A stretch of 64,000 nt of DNA. Source: Salmonella enterica subsp. enterica serovar Typhimurium str. LT2. GTDB lineage: Bacteria; Pseudomonadota; Gammaproteobacteria; Enterobacterales; Enterobacteriaceae. Numbering within the stretch: position 1 is the first letter of the stretch; every line of letters starts with the position of its first letter. Shown one piece after another: positions 32,693 to 43,127 of this stretch. A model generated the notes under the pieces. That model was not told where the DNA came from. It worked only from the letters and a program-made list of their open reading frames with translations, and searched no databases. The stretch is from positions 248,001-312,000 of the forward strand of contig NC_003197.2 in the NCBI RefSeq assembly GCF_000006945.2. Direction: 5' to 3'. The position numbers and the translations under genes were made by a program.

Positions 32693-33238
32693 ATGGCGCT
32701 TAAAGCGACAATTTATAAAGCCGTCGTCAATGTGGCTGACCTTGATCGCAACCGGTTTCTGGATGCGGCATTGACGCTGGCGCGTCACCCTTCTGAAACG
32801 CAGGAGCGCATGATGCTGCGCCTGTTGGCATGGATAAAATATGCTGATGAACGGTTGCAGTTTACACGTGGGCTCAGCGCGGAAGATGAGCCGGAGGCCT
32901 GGCTGCGCAACGATCATCTGGGCATCGATCTCTGGATAGAGCTGGGGCTGCCGGATGAGCGCCGTATTAAGAAAGCCTGTACTCAGGCGAGCGATGTCGC
33001 GCTCTTTGCTTATAACTCCCGGGCGGCGCAAATCTGGTGGCAGCAGCATCAAAGCAAGTGCGCGCAGTTCGCTAACCTGTCCGTCTGGTATCTGGATGAC
33101 GGGCAGCTGGCGCAGCTCAGTGAATTTGCCGATCGTACCATGACGCTACAGGCGACGATTCAGGACGGCGCAATCTGGCTTTCTGATGCTCGGAATAATC
33201 TGGAAATACAGCTAACCGCCTGGCAACAGCCCTCATGA
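32693..33238 (+). CDS. yaeQ: YaeQ family protein (PD-(D/E)XK-like fold)
   Basis: The 181-residue protein [22 protein letters not shown] belongs to the conserved YaeQ family. Structures in the family show a compact PD-(D/E)XK-type fold, but no biochemical role is settled. GAAAGGAG precedes the ATG. It overlaps arfB by four bases (ATGA), suggesting coupling. Confidence 0.95.
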
Positions 33239-33657
33239 TTGCCATCTCCCGGACGGTCTCCATAGCCGATAATGAGCTGGAAATTACGGCCATTCGTGCG
33301 CAGGGCGCGGGTGGTCAGCACGTAAATAAGACCTCTAGCGCGATTCATTTGCGCTTTGACATTCGGGCCTCTGGCCTGCCAGAGTATTATAAACAGCGTT
33401 TGCTGACGGCCAGCCACCATCTGATAAGCGATGATGGCGTCATTATCATTAAGGCGCAGGAGTTCCGGAGCCAGGAGCTCAACCGGGAAGCGGCTATCGC
33501 CAGGCTGGTTGCCGTCATAAAAGAATTAACCGCGGAGCAGAAAAGCCGTCGCGCAACCCGTCCGACGCGTGCCTCGAAAGAGCGCCGTTTGTCCTCAAAG
33601 GCGCAAAAATCTTCTGTAAAGGCGCTTCGCGGCAAAGTTCGTCGTCCACTGGATTGA
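33235..33657 (+). CDS. arfB: Alternative ribosome-rescue factor B (peptidyl-tRNA hydrolase)
   Basis: ArfB (YaeJ) rescues ribosomes stalled on mRNAs without a stop codon by hydrolysing peptidyl-tRNA. The 140-residue protein has the catalytic GGQ at residues 26-28 ([13 protein letters not shown]). Its basic C-terminal tail is rich in Lys/Arg ([16 protein letters not shown]) and in the family enters the empty mRNA channel. It overlaps yaeQ by four bases. Confidence 0.97.
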
Positions 33658-33688
33658 CGGGCAGGAATAGCAATTTCATAAGGATTTT

Positions 33689-34394
33689 ATGGTGAGAACA
33701 GCAATATTGTCAGTAGCGGCAGCCTGTACGCTATTTGCATTGATAGGGTGTAATAACCGTGCGGAAGTTGACGCCCTGCAACCTGCGCAGGCGGCGGAAT
33801 TAAAACCCATGCAGCAAAGCTGGCGCGGCGTGCTGCCCTGTGCGGATTGTGAAGGTATTGAAACGTCACTATTTCTGGAAAAAGACGGCACATGGGTGAT
33901 GAACGAGCGCTATCAGGGCGTGCGCGAAGAACCTTCCTCTTTTGCGTCATACGGTACCTGGGCGCGGACGGCGGATAAACTGGTGTTAACCGACAGCAAT
34001 GGCGAGAAATCGTATTATCGCGCGAAGGGCAATGCGCTGGAGATGCTCGACAGAGAAGGCAATCCGGTGGCTTCGCAGCTTAATTATACGCTGGTGCCTG
34101 TTACCGCCAGCCTGCCGGTAACGCCAATGCCGCTGCGTGGTATGTATGTATGTATACAGGGCCGATGCGGCGACCTTTACCGATTGCGCGACCGGAAAAC
34201 GGCTGCCGGTCGCCAGTAACGCCCAGCTTGAGCGCGGCTATCTGGCGGCGAAAGGTGAAGCGGAAAAACCGGTGCTGCTGACGGTAGAAGGGCATTTTGT
34301 GTTTGCCGCGAACCCGGACACGGGCGAGCCGGTAAAAACGCTAATAGCCGATAAAAATGCGAAGTTTGCGCCGGGTAAAGATTGCACTCACTAA
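33689..34394 (+). pseudogene. nlpE: NlpE (CutF) copper-homeostasis/Cpx-activating lipoprotein gene, frameshifted by a repeat insertion
   Basis: NlpE is an outer-membrane lipoprotein that signals surface contact to the Cpx system. The first frame encodes 176 residues with a lipobox (FALIGC, Cys21) and the intact N-terminal domain with the CADC motif (about 24-110), then leaves the family sequence after LRGMYV and stops at 34219. The C-terminal half continues in another frame from about 34155 (ADAATFTDCATGKR to the stop at 34394). The break falls in TATGTATGTATGTA (34141-34154). Removing one 4-bp unit restores a 233-residue protein. The truncated product may still be lipidated and partly active; a sequencing error cannot be excluded. 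Confidence 0.88.
34141..34154 (+). repeat. TATG tetranucleotide tract at the nlpE frameshift
   Basis: Three and a half TATG units lie inside the coding sequence. One unit fewer puts the two nlpE halves in the same frame, so slippage at this tract explains the break. Confidence 0.85.
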
Positions 34395-34396
34395 TA

Positions 34397-34423
34397 AAAG
34401 GCCTCGCAGGGTGCGAGGCCTTT
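34397..34423. terminator. Bidirectional terminator between nlpE and proS
   Basis: AAAGGCCTCGCA-GGG-TGCGAGGCCTTT is symmetric and lies between convergent stops. A short REP-like fragment (GCCGGATGGCGCCGGGCAAC, about 34432-34451) follows. Confidence 0.85.
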
Positions 34424-34467
34424 ACATATCTGCCGGATGGCGCCGGGCAACCCCAACAAAATGTCGT

Positions 34468-36186
34468 TTAGCCCTTAATCGCCTTGACCAGATAATCAAC
34501 GATATCGCCGGTTTTAATCAGCGATTTTTCACCGCTACGACGGTATTTATACTCAATATCGTCGTTATCCAGGTTGCGATCGCCAATCACGATAGTATGT
34601 GGAATACCAATCAGCTCCATATCGGCAAACATCACGCCCGGGCGCTCTTTACGGTCGTCCATCAGCACTTCAATGCCCTGCGCGCGCAATTCGCTGTACA
34701 GCTTTTCCGCCAGCTCCTGCACACGGAAGGATTTGTGCATATTCATCGGCAGAATAGCGACCTGGAAAGGCGCAATGGCGTCAGGCCATACAATGCCGCG
34801 CTCGTCAAAGTTCTGCTCGATAGCAGCGGCAACGACACGTGTTACGCCGATACCGTAGCAGCCCATTGTCAGGATCTGGTTACGGCCATCTTCACCCTGA
34901 ACGGAGGCTTTCAGCGCTTCTGAGTACTTGGTACCTAACTGGAAGATGTGACCCACTTCGATACCGCGTTTGATAAGCAACGTTCCCTGACCATCCGGAC
35001 TCGGATCGCCGGCGACTACGTTACGGATGTCGGCAACAACAGGCGTCGCCACATCGCGATCCCAGTTAATACCAAAGTAGTGTTTACCGTCGATGTTGGC
35101 GCCAGCGGCAAAATCGCTCATGGCGGCAACGGTACGATCGATGATGACCGGAATCGGCATATTGACCGGGCCGAGGGAGCCAGGGCCGGCATTAATTACG
35201 GCGCGAATCTCTTCTTCGGTAGCGAAGGTCAGCGGGCTGGCAACGTGCGGCAGTTTTTCCGCTTTAACTTCATTCAGTTCATGATCGCCGCGAACCAGCA
35301 GAGCCACCAGCGGAGACTTGCTGTCTTTCACCGCTTTCACCAGCAGCGTTTTTACCGTTTTTTCAATTGGCAGGTTGAATTGTTCCACCAGCTCCGCGAT
35401 GGTTTTGGCATTTGGCGTATCGACCAGAGTCATTTCCTGCGTCGCCGCTGCGCGCGGCGTTTGCGGCGCGATAGCTTCTGCCAGTTCAATGTTAGCCGCG
35501 TAATCAGAAACATCAGAGAAAACGATATCGTCTTCGCCGCTTTGCGCCAGCACCTGGAATTCATGCGAGGCGTTGCCGCCGATAGAACCGGTATCGGCCT
35601 GTACCGCGCGGAAATCCAGCCCCATACGGCTGAAGATACGGCTATACGCGGCGTACATGGCGTCATAGGTTTCCTGCAACGACTCCTGAGAGGTGTGGAA
35701 AGAGTAAGCATCTTTCATCAGGAATTCGCGCGAACGCATCACGCCAAAGCGCGGACGCACTTCATCACGGAATTTGGTCTGGATTTGGAAGAAGTTCAGC
35801 GGCAACTGCTTATAAGAGCTGAGTTCATTACGCACCAGGTCGGTGATAACTTCTTCGTGGGTCGGGCCGAGTACGAACGGACGCTCGCCACGGTCGACAA
35901 AACGCAGCAGTTCCGGACCGTACTGTTCCCAACGACCACTCTCTTGCCACAGGTCGGCTGGCTGAACGACTGGCATCGACACCTCGATAGCACCGGCGTT
36001 GTTCATCTCTTCACGCACGATGTTTTCGACTTTTTTCAGGACGCGCAGGCCGGTCGGCAGCCAGGTATATAACCCGGAGGCGAGCTTGCGGATCATCCCG
36101 GCGCGCAGCATCAGCTGGTGGCTGATAACCTCGGCGTCGGCAGGTGTCTCCTTCAGAGTGGAGAGCAGGTATTGGCTAGTACGCAT
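34468..36186 (-). CDS. proS: Prolyl-tRNA synthetase
   Basis: ProS charges tRNA-Pro. The 572-residue bacterial-type class II synthetase starts MRTSQYLLSTLKETPADAE; the extra 18 codons upstream have no homology. Catalytic motifs 1-3 are visible (GLRVLKKVENIVREEM; RDEVRPRFGVMRSREF; GCYGIGVTRVVAA), with the editing INS domain between motifs 2 and 3 (about 240-390) and a C-terminal anticodon-binding domain. It is downstream of trmO on the minus strand. Confidence 0.98.
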   Translation of the reverse strand: MRTSQYLLSTLKETPADAEVISHQLMLRAGMIRKLASGLYTWLPTGLRVLKKVENIVREEMNNAGAIEVSMPVVQPADLWQESGRWEQYGPELLRFVDRGERPFVLGPTHEEVITDLVRNELSSYKQLPLNFFQIQTKFRDEVRPRFGVMRSREFLMKDAYSFHTSQESLQETYDAMYAAYSRIFSRMGLDFRAVQADTGSIGGNASHEFQVLAQSGEDDIVFSDVSDYAANIELAEAIAPQTPRAAATQEMTLVDTPNAKTIAELVEQFNLPIEKTVKTLLVKAVKDSKSPLVALLVRGDHELNEVKAEKLPHVASPLTFATEEEIRAVINAGPGSLGPVNMPIPVIIDRTVAAMSDFAAGANIDGKHYFGINWDRDVATPVVADIRNVVAGDPSPDGQGTLLIKRGIEVGHIFQLGTKYSEALKASVQGEDGRNQILTMGCYGIGVTRVVAAAIEQNFDERGIVWPDAIAPFQVAILPMNMHKSFRVQELAEKLYSELRAQGIEVLMDDRKERPGVMFADMELIGIPHTIVIGDRNLDNDDIEYKYRRSGEKSLIKTGDIVDYLVKAIKG

Positions 36187-36296
36187 GTTGTTACGGTTCC
36201 AGTTGAACGATCGAACAGGCTCAATGTGAGCCTGATACAAAAAAAGTGATTTAGTTTACCAGCGTGCAAGAGATGTCAAAAGAGAAGGGCGTGAAA

Positions 36297-37004
36297 TTAC
36301 CGTGGTTCCAGCGCAAACACTTCAAATCCCGAGTTAACCACACGCCAGCGCACGTTAAAATCATGCAGCCAGACGGCATAGGTTTTGCCCGTCTCTTCAC
36401 CCTTACGATAAGCCGGGCGAGGATCTTGCGCCAGCACATCGCAAATAAATGTCCGTAGCTGCGGATAACGCCTTTCCAGCGTCGTAAGCTGTTGAGCCAC
36501 CTCAGCGGTAAAACTCACGGGCATTTCAGCTATCGGCGCCTGTTGCGCATAGCTGGCGGCGGCGTCCGGTAAGGCCTCGGCAAACGGTAAATACGGTTTA
36601 ATATCCACCACCGGCGTGCCATCCACCAGATCCAGACTGCCTAATTTCAGAATTACGCTCTCTTTCCGGCACTCGATACCTTTTAGCGCAACGAGCGACA
36701 TGCCAATCGGATTGGGGCGGAACGTGGAGCGCGTGGCAAAAACGCCCATTCTGGCGTTACCGCCAAGACGGGGCGGACGAACTGTCGGCCGCCAGCCGCC
36801 GTCCATCGTCTGATGAAAAACGAAAAGCACCCACAAATGGCTGAACGCTTCCAGGCCGCGAACGGCATCGGCCTGGTTGTAAGGCGCTATCAGATGCAGT
36901 TCGCCGCAGGCGCTTTTGACCAGACCAGGCTGGCGCGGAACGGCGAATTTTTCTTTATAGGGGGAGCGAATAACGCCGATTTGTTCAAACTGAAAGCTGC
37001 TCAT
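36297..37004 (-). CDS. trmO: tRNA (adenine(37)-N6)-methyltransferase TrmO
   Basis: TrmO (YaeB/TsaA) methylates t6A37 to m6t6A in some threonine tRNAs. The 235-residue protein MSSFQFEQIGVIRSPYKEKF has the TsaA signatures RPPRLGGNARMGVFATRSTFRPNP and LDLVDGTPVVDIKPY, a beta-barrel SAM-binding fold. Its start overlaps the rcsF stop by four bases, so rcsF and trmO are probably coupled. Confidence 0.96.
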   Translation of the reverse strand: MSSFQFEQIGVIRSPYKEKFAVPRQPGLVKSACGELHLIAPYNQADAVRGLEAFSHLWVLFVFHQTMDGGWRPTVRPPRLGGNARMGVFATRSTFRPNPIGMSLVALKGIECRKESVILKLGSLDLVDGTPVVDIKPYLPFAEALPDAAASYAQQAPIAEMPVSFTAEVAQQLTTLERRYPQLRTFICDVLAQDPRPAYRKGEETGKTYAVWLHDFNVRWRVVNSGFEVFALEPR

Positions 37005-37405
37005 TTCGCCGAAATATTCAGGGCGGACCCGATACAAACCGCCTGACGATAGCAGCCTGGCGTGCCGCTGGTAATTTCACAGCTGTGCAGCAGGACGGCG
37101 TTGGCTTTCATTTTAGATGCATTAATCTGCATACGCTTGCGCGCAGTTGGAATGTTAGGCGGAGAGTCTTGATTTGTCGCCTGGCAGGATTCGCCGCTAA
37201 CCTCGCCAAGATCTCGGAAAGGTTTGCCGACTAAGTCTTCAGCATTGGTGTAAATCCTGACGGGAGCGGCACGCGGCGCTTTAGGTTTCTCCGGCTCCGC
37301 TTTTGGCGGGGTTGCGGTGCTTTGAACGGGTTCAACAGGGGATCTGCTTAGCATGGAACAACCGCCCAGCATGAGTGCCAATAAACAGATCGGTAAAGCA
37401 CGCAT
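37001..37405 (-). CDS. rcsF: Rcs stress-sensing outer-membrane lipoprotein RcsF
   Basis: RcsF detects envelope and LPS damage and activates the Rcs phosphorelay through IgaA. The 134-residue precursor has the lipobox LMLGGC (Cys16), a Pro-rich linker (about 25-45) that threads through BAM-assembled porins, and a C-terminal domain with the four Cys that form its disulfides (GESCQATN, HSCEITSGTPGCYRQAVC). It precedes trmO and follows metQ after a terminator. Confidence 0.97.
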   Translation of the reverse strand: MRALPICLLALMLGGCSMLSRSPVEPVQSTATPPKAEPEKPKAPRAAPVRIYTNAEDLVGKPFRDLGEVSGESCQATNQDSPPNIPTARKRMQINASKMKANAVLLHSCEITSGTPGCYRQAVCIGSALNISAK

Positions 37406-37460
37406 AATATTTCCTCAATGAATGTTCTAATTGCCAGATATTGAATCAGGAGCTTGCATA

Positions 37461-37488
37461 AATGACAAGACGGGCAATAGCCCGTCCT
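37461..37488 (-). terminator. metQ terminator
   Basis: On the minus strand GACGGGC-TATT-GCCCGTC is followed by TTGTCATTT, between metQ and rcsF. Confidence 0.75.
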
Positions 37489-37523
37489 GAATAATATTAC
37501 AGATTGTGGAATCAGCCTAAAAC

Positions 37524-38339
37524 TTACCAGCCTTTCACCGCGCCGCCATTAAAAACTTTATTTGCGGCTTCGTACACTTCATCAGACTGATAAGCCTGAA
37601 CGAATTTTTTCACATTCTCGGCGTCTTTGTTATCTTCACGCGTCACGATCAGGTTAACGTACGGAGAATCTTTATCTTCAACAAAGATACCGTCTTTCGC
37701 TGGCGTCAGGCCAATCTGGCTGGCGTATGTCGTATTGATGACCGCTAGCGCGATCTGCGCGTCATCCAGCGAACGCGGCAACTGCGGCGCTTCCAGCTCA
37801 ACAATTTTCAGATTTTTCGGGTTTTCCACGATATCCAGCGAGGTAGGAAGCAGACCGACGCCGTCTTTCAGTTTAATCAGCCCTACTTTTTGCAGCAGCA
37901 GCAGGGAACGACCAAGGTTGGTCGGGTCGTTAGGCACAGCGACCTGGGAACCGTCCTTGAGCTCATCCAGGGATTTGATTTTTTTGGAATATCCTGCAAT
38001 GGGATAGACAAAAGTCTTACCAACGGAAACCAGTTTGTAACCGCGATCTTTGATTTGCTGATCCAGATACGGTTTGTGCTGGAAGGCATTGGCATCGATA
38101 TCGCCTTTGCTCAGCGCTTCATTAGGCAGAACATAATCATTAAAGGTCACCAATTCCACGTCCAGGCCGTATTTTTCTTTCGCGACTTTCTGCGCGACTT
38201 CGGCAACTTGCTGCTCTGCGCCAACGATTACGCCGACTTTAATATGATTTGGATCTTTTTCATCCTGACCGCAACCCGCAAGTGCCAGAGAACCAATCAG
38301 AGCACCCACTGCCGCAAAGGTTTTGAATTTGAACGCCAT
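37524..38339 (-). CDS. metQ: D-/L-methionine ABC transporter substrate-binding lipoprotein
   Basis: MetQ delivers methionine to MetNI. The 271-residue protein has the lipobox LALAGC (Cys23), so it is anchored in the inner membrane facing the periplasm, then an NLPA-type binding fold (KVGVIVGAEQQVAEVAQKVA; GDIDANAFQHKPYLD). It is last in metN-metI-metQ. Confidence 0.98.
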   Translation of the reverse strand: MAFKFKTFAAVGALIGSLALAGCGQDEKDPNHIKVGVIVGAEQQVAEVAQKVAKEKYGLDVELVTFNDYVLPNEALSKGDIDANAFQHKPYLDQQIKDRGYKLVSVGKTFVYPIAGYSKKIKSLDELKDGSQVAVPNDPTNLGRSLLLLQKVGLIKLKDGVGLLPTSLDIVENPKNLKIVELEAPQLPRSLDDAQIALAVINTTYASQIGLTPAKDGIFVEDKDSPYVNLIVTREDNKDAENVKKFVQAYQSDEVYEAANKVFNGGAVKGW

Positions 38340-38377
38340 GCTTATTTCCTTAATGAGTATTTGTGTTGTGTTTAACG

Positions 38378-39031
38378 TTACTTATGCGTGACAGCCCTGA
38401 CGATGCGATCGCCGGATAACTGAATTAAATAAACCAGAACGACAAGTAATACCAGCACCGTATTCATCACGGTAGCATTGTATCCAATATAACCGTACTG
38501 ATAGCCGATTTGACCGAGACCGCCTGCGCCGACGGCGCCGCCCATTGCGGAGTAACCGACCAGGGTGATCAGTGTAATGGTTGCCGCATTCACCAGACCA
38601 GGCAGCGCTTCCGGTAAAAGGATTTTACGTACAATTTGCAGCGGCGTGGCGCCCATCGCTCGTGAGGCTTCAATCAGCCCGGCAGGGATCTCTAACAACG
38701 CATTTTCCACCATACGGGCGATAAAAGGCGCGGCGCCGACGGTCAGCGGTACAATTGCAGCCTGCAAACCAATGGAGGTGCCGACAATTATTCGGGTAAA
38801 AGGAATCATCCACACCAGCAGGATGATAAAGGGAATCGAGCGGAAAATATTGACCACCGCAGAGAGGGAGCGATACAGCCTGGCGTTCTCCATAATCTGC
38901 CCCGGGCGCGTAACATACAGCAATACGCCAACCGGCAGGCCAATCACGAAACCGAAGAAACCGGAGACAAAGGTCATCGCCAGCGTTTCCCAGACGCCAC
39001 GAACCAGTAACCACATCATTGCCTCAGACAT
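38378..39031 (-). CDS. metI: Methionine ABC transporter permease
   Basis: MetI is the membrane subunit of the methionine importer. The 217-residue protein has five predicted helices and the ABC-coupling EAA loop (EASRAMGATPLQIVRKILLPEA, about 135-155, abbreviated here). It overlaps the end of metN by eight bases. Confidence 0.98.
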   Translation of the reverse strand: MSEAMMWLLVRGVWETLAMTFVSGFFGFVIGLPVGVLLYVTRPGQIMENARLYRSLSAVVNIFRSIPFIILLVWMIPFTRIIVGTSIGLQAAIVPLTVGAAPFIARMVENALLEIPAGLIEASRAMGATPLQIVRKILLPEALPGLVNAATITLITLVGYSAMGGAVGAGGLGQIGYQYGYIGYNATVMNTVLVLLVVLVYLIQLSGDRIVRAVTHK

Positions 39032-40055
39032 AACCCAGTACCTCTACTTTCACATGGTGATCCTGCAGCCAGGCAATTGCGGCTTGCGTCTCTTCTTGCG
39101 TGCCGTGCATTTCCGTTAGCATAATGCCGAACTTCACACCGCCGGCGTAATCCATCTGCGCGCTGATAATATTATTGTTCACGTTGAAACGACGCGCGGT
39201 TTCAGAAAGCAGCGGGGCATCCACAGACTGCCCGGTGAATTCCATGCGCAGCATCGGCACGCTGTCAGTTTCCGGCGACGCTTTCAAACGCGCCTGGTAA
39301 TCTTCCGGAATGTCCAGATGCAGAGTGGACTGAATAAACTTCTGCGCCAGCGGCGTTTTAGGATGCGAGAAGACTTCGCTGACCGTATCCTGCTCAATAA
39401 GCTCGCCATTACTGATAACGGCAACGCAGTCGCAGATACGTTTCACGACATCCATTTCATGAGTGATAAGCAGAATCGTCAACCCCAGACGACGGTTGAT
39501 ATCTTTCAGCAATTCCAAAATCGAACGGGTCGTTGCGGGATCAAGCGCGCTGGTGGCTTCATCGCACAGCAACACTTTTGGATTACTGGCTAACGCGCGG
39601 GCAATCGCGACACGCTGTTTCTGACCGCCGGAAAGATTTGCCGGATAGCTGTCGTGCTTGTCGCCAAGACCGACTAAATCCAGCAGCTCTGTGACACGGC
39701 GTTTGATCTCTTCCTTTGGTGTGTTATCCAGTTCCAGCGGCAACGCGACGTTGCCAAACACGGTACGGGAAGAGAGCAGGTTAAAATGTTGGAAAATCAT
39801 GCCGATTTGACGGCGAGCTTTGGTCAACTCAGACTCTGAAAGCGTTGTTAGCTCCTGACCGCCGACCTGAACGCTACCTTCGGTTGGGCGTTCAAGTAAG
39901 TTAACGCAGCGGATAAGCGTACTTTTACCGGCGCCGGAGGCGCCAATGACGCCATAAATCTGCCCGGCAGGAACGTGCAGGCTGACATTATTTAGCGCCT
40001 GAATGGTGCGCGTCCCCTGCTGGAACACTTTGGTAATATTCGAAAGTTTAATCAT
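39024..40055 (-). CDS. metN: Methionine ABC transporter ATP-binding protein
   Basis: MetN energises methionine uptake. The 343-residue protein starts MIKLSNITKVFQQGTRTI; a longer frame from 40124 lacks homology. Walker A GASGAGKST is at 38-46, the signature LSGGQKQRVAIARAL is near 139 and Walker B LLCDEATSALD near 162. The C-terminal NIL/C2 domain (about 260-343) senses intracellular methionine and inhibits transport. It leads the metNIQ operon, under a MetJ-type operator. Confidence 0.98.
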   Translation of the reverse strand: MIKLSNITKVFQQGTRTIQALNNVSLHVPAGQIYGVIGASGAGKSTLIRCVNLLERPTEGSVQVGGQELTTLSESELTKARRQIGMIFQHFNLLSSRTVFGNVALPLELDNTPKEEIKRRVTELLDLVGLGDKHDSYPANLSGGQKQRVAIARALASNPKVLLCDEATSALDPATTRSILELLKDINRRLGLTILLITHEMDVVKRICDCVAVISNGELIEQDTVSEVFSHPKTPLAQKFIQSTLHLDIPEDYQARLKASPETDSVPMLRMEFTGQSVDAPLLSETARRFNVNNNIISAQMDYAGGVKFGIMLTEMHGTQEETQAAIAWLQDHHVKVEVLGYV

Positions 40056-40130
40056 TGATTCTTTATTATCGTAATGAAATGAGCGGAGGCATTTTCGTCT
40101 GCCTAATACGGTCAACGCCGTCAACAGAAT

Positions 40131-40154
40131 GGATGTTAAGGCATCCAGACGTCT
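40131..40154 (-). promoter_or_regulatory. MetJ operator upstream of metNIQ
   Basis: AGACGTCT at 40147-40154 is a perfect MetJ half-site. The two preceding in-phase octamers, AGGCATCC and GGATGTTA, match the consensus at five and four positions, as expected for a tandem met-box array. MetJ with S-adenosylmethionine represses this operon in E. coli. The site lies about 75 bp upstream of the metN start. Confidence 0.85.
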
Positions 40155-40244
40155 AAATCAATCAGGCTTTATACGATGAGCACTTTCTTGCCTGCTGAAA
40201 CATGCGATACTAGCGCCACTTGCTTTACTCAGGAGCTATAAAAG

Positions 40245-40811
40245 GTGGCAAAGTTTGTACCCGCAATTTTTCTCGACCGTGACGGCACCATTAATGTGGA
40301 TCACGGCTACGTACATGAAATCGATGCATTTGAGTTTATAGACGGCGTTATTGACGCTATGCGCGAGCTAAAAAAAATGGGCTATGCGTTGGTGGTGGTG
40401 ACGAACCAGTCCGGAATCGCGCGCGGCAAATTCACTGAGGCGCAGTTTGAAACGTTAACCGAATGGATGGACTGGTCGTTGGCGGATCGCGATGTTGATT
40501 TGGACGGCATCTATTATTGTCCTCACCATCCGCAGGGCAGTATAGAAGAGTTCCGTCAGGTATGTGATTGCCGCAAGCCGCATCCAGGAATGCTTATCTC
40601 GGCGCGTGATTTCCTGCATATCGATATGGCGGCTTCTTATATGGTGGGAGACAAGCTGGAAGATATGCAGGCGGCAGCGGCGGCAAATGTCGGGACAAAA
40701 GTGCTGGTGCGTACGGGCAAACCGGTCACGGCAGAAGCAGAAAACGCGGCGGACTGGGTGTTAAACAGCCTTGCTGACCTGCCATCAGCGATAAAAAAGC
40801 AGCAAAAATAA
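40245..40811 (+). CDS. gmhB: D-glycero-beta-D-manno-heptose 1,7-bisphosphate 7-phosphatase
   Basis: GmhB removes the 7-phosphate during ADP-heptose synthesis for the LPS inner core. The 188-residue HAD-family protein has the nucleophile motif DRDGTIN (Asp11, Asp13), [11 protein letters not shown], zinc ligands in YYCPHHPQG and [10 protein letters not shown], and GDKLEDM. It starts with GTG at 40245 behind AGGAGCT. It is divergent from metN and just upstream of the rRNA operon. Confidence 0.97.
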
Positions 40812-40837
40812 GCGTTATGGATAAAAGATGAGCGGTT

Positions 40838-40888
40838 AAAACAAAAATGCATTTTTCCGCTTGTCTTCCTGAACCGACTCCCTATAAT
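40838..40888 (+). promoter_or_regulatory. rrnH P1 promoter with UP element
   Basis: TTGTCT (40861-40866) and TATAAT (40883-40888) are 16 bp apart and followed by the GCGCCTCC discriminator of stringent rRNA promoters. An A/T-rich UP-like block (AAAACAAAAATGCATTTTT) lies immediately upstream. Confidence 0.9.
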
Positions 40889-40969
40889 GCGCCTCCATCG
40901 ACACGGCGGATGTGAATCACTTCACACAAACAGCCGGTCGGTTGAAGAGAAAAATCCTGAAATTCAGGG

Positions 40970-40997
40970 TTGACTCTGAAAGAGGAAAGCGTAATAT
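40970..40997 (+). promoter_or_regulatory. rrnH P2 promoter
   Basis: TTGACT (40970-40975) and TAATAT (40992-40997) are 16 bp apart, about 110 bp downstream of P1, the usual rrn arrangement. Confidence 0.9.
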
Positions 40998-41035
40998 ACG
41001 CCACCTCGCAACGGTGAGCGAAAGCCGCGTTGCAC

Positions 41036-41048
41036 TGCTCTTTAACAA
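41036..41048 (+). promoter_or_regulatory. boxA antitermination site in the rrn leader
   Basis: TGCTCTTTAACAA matches the rrn boxA sequence bound by NusB/NusE, located between P2 and the 16S gene. Confidence 0.9.
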
Positions 41049-41179
41049 TTTATCAGACAATCTGTGTGGGCACTCGAAGATACGGATTCTTAACGTCCTC
41101 GGACGAAAAATGAATACCAAGTCTCAAGAGTGAACACGTAATTCATTACGAAGTTTAATTCATTGAGCATCAAACTTTT

Positions 41180-42721
<1,542 letters not shown>

Positions 42722-42790
42722 CCTTAAAGAAGCGTACTTTGCAGTGCTCACACAGATTGTCTGATGAAAAACGAGCAGTAAAACCTCTAC

Positions 42791-42867
<77 letters not shown>

Positions 42868-42949
42868 GATTCGCTCCCGTGCTTTGTTGTGGCAAAGCTC
42901 GCATACTTCAGTATGCTTCGCTTCACCACGCCGCGCCCGGAAACGAATC
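42868..42949 (+). repeat. Palindromic insertion between tRNA-Ile and tRNA-Ala
   Basis: The segment starts GATTCGCTCCCGTGC and ends GCGCCCGGAAACGAATC, which pair imperfectly. Inside, GTGGCAAAG faces CTTCACCAC and the apex is GCATAC-TTCA-GTATGC (42901-42916). It would fold as one long hairpin in the precursor rRNA. Confidence 0.7.
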
Positions 42950-42976
42950 AAAGGTAAGAGGTTCTGACTACACGAT

Positions 42977-43052
42977 GGGGCTATAGCTCAGCTGGGAGAG
43001 CGCCTGCTTTGCACGCAGGAGGTCTGCGGTTCGATCCCGCATAGCTCCACCA
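42977..43052 (+). tRNA. alaV: tRNA-Ala (UGC anticodon)
   Basis: A 76-nt cloverleaf GGGGCTATAGCTCAGCTGGG with anticodon TGC in CTTTGCACG, T-arm GGTTCGATC and encoded CCA. Confidence 0.98.
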
Positions 43053-43114
43053 TCTCGTGAGTGTTTACGAAAAAATACTTCAGAGTGTACCTGAAAGGGT
43101 TCACTGCGAAGTTT

Positions 43115-43127
43115 TGCTCTTTAAAAA
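43115..43127 (+). promoter_or_regulatory. Second boxA in the 16S-23S spacer
   Basis: TGCTCTTTAAAAA lies between tRNA-Ala and the 23S gene, the usual place of the spacer boxA. Confidence 0.8.

Noticed and set aside
34948..36072. A 374-codon open frame antisense to proS
   Set aside because: It lies wholly within a well-conserved prolyl-tRNA synthetase gene, has no ribosome site or recognisable domain, and is explained by codon bias of the sense gene.
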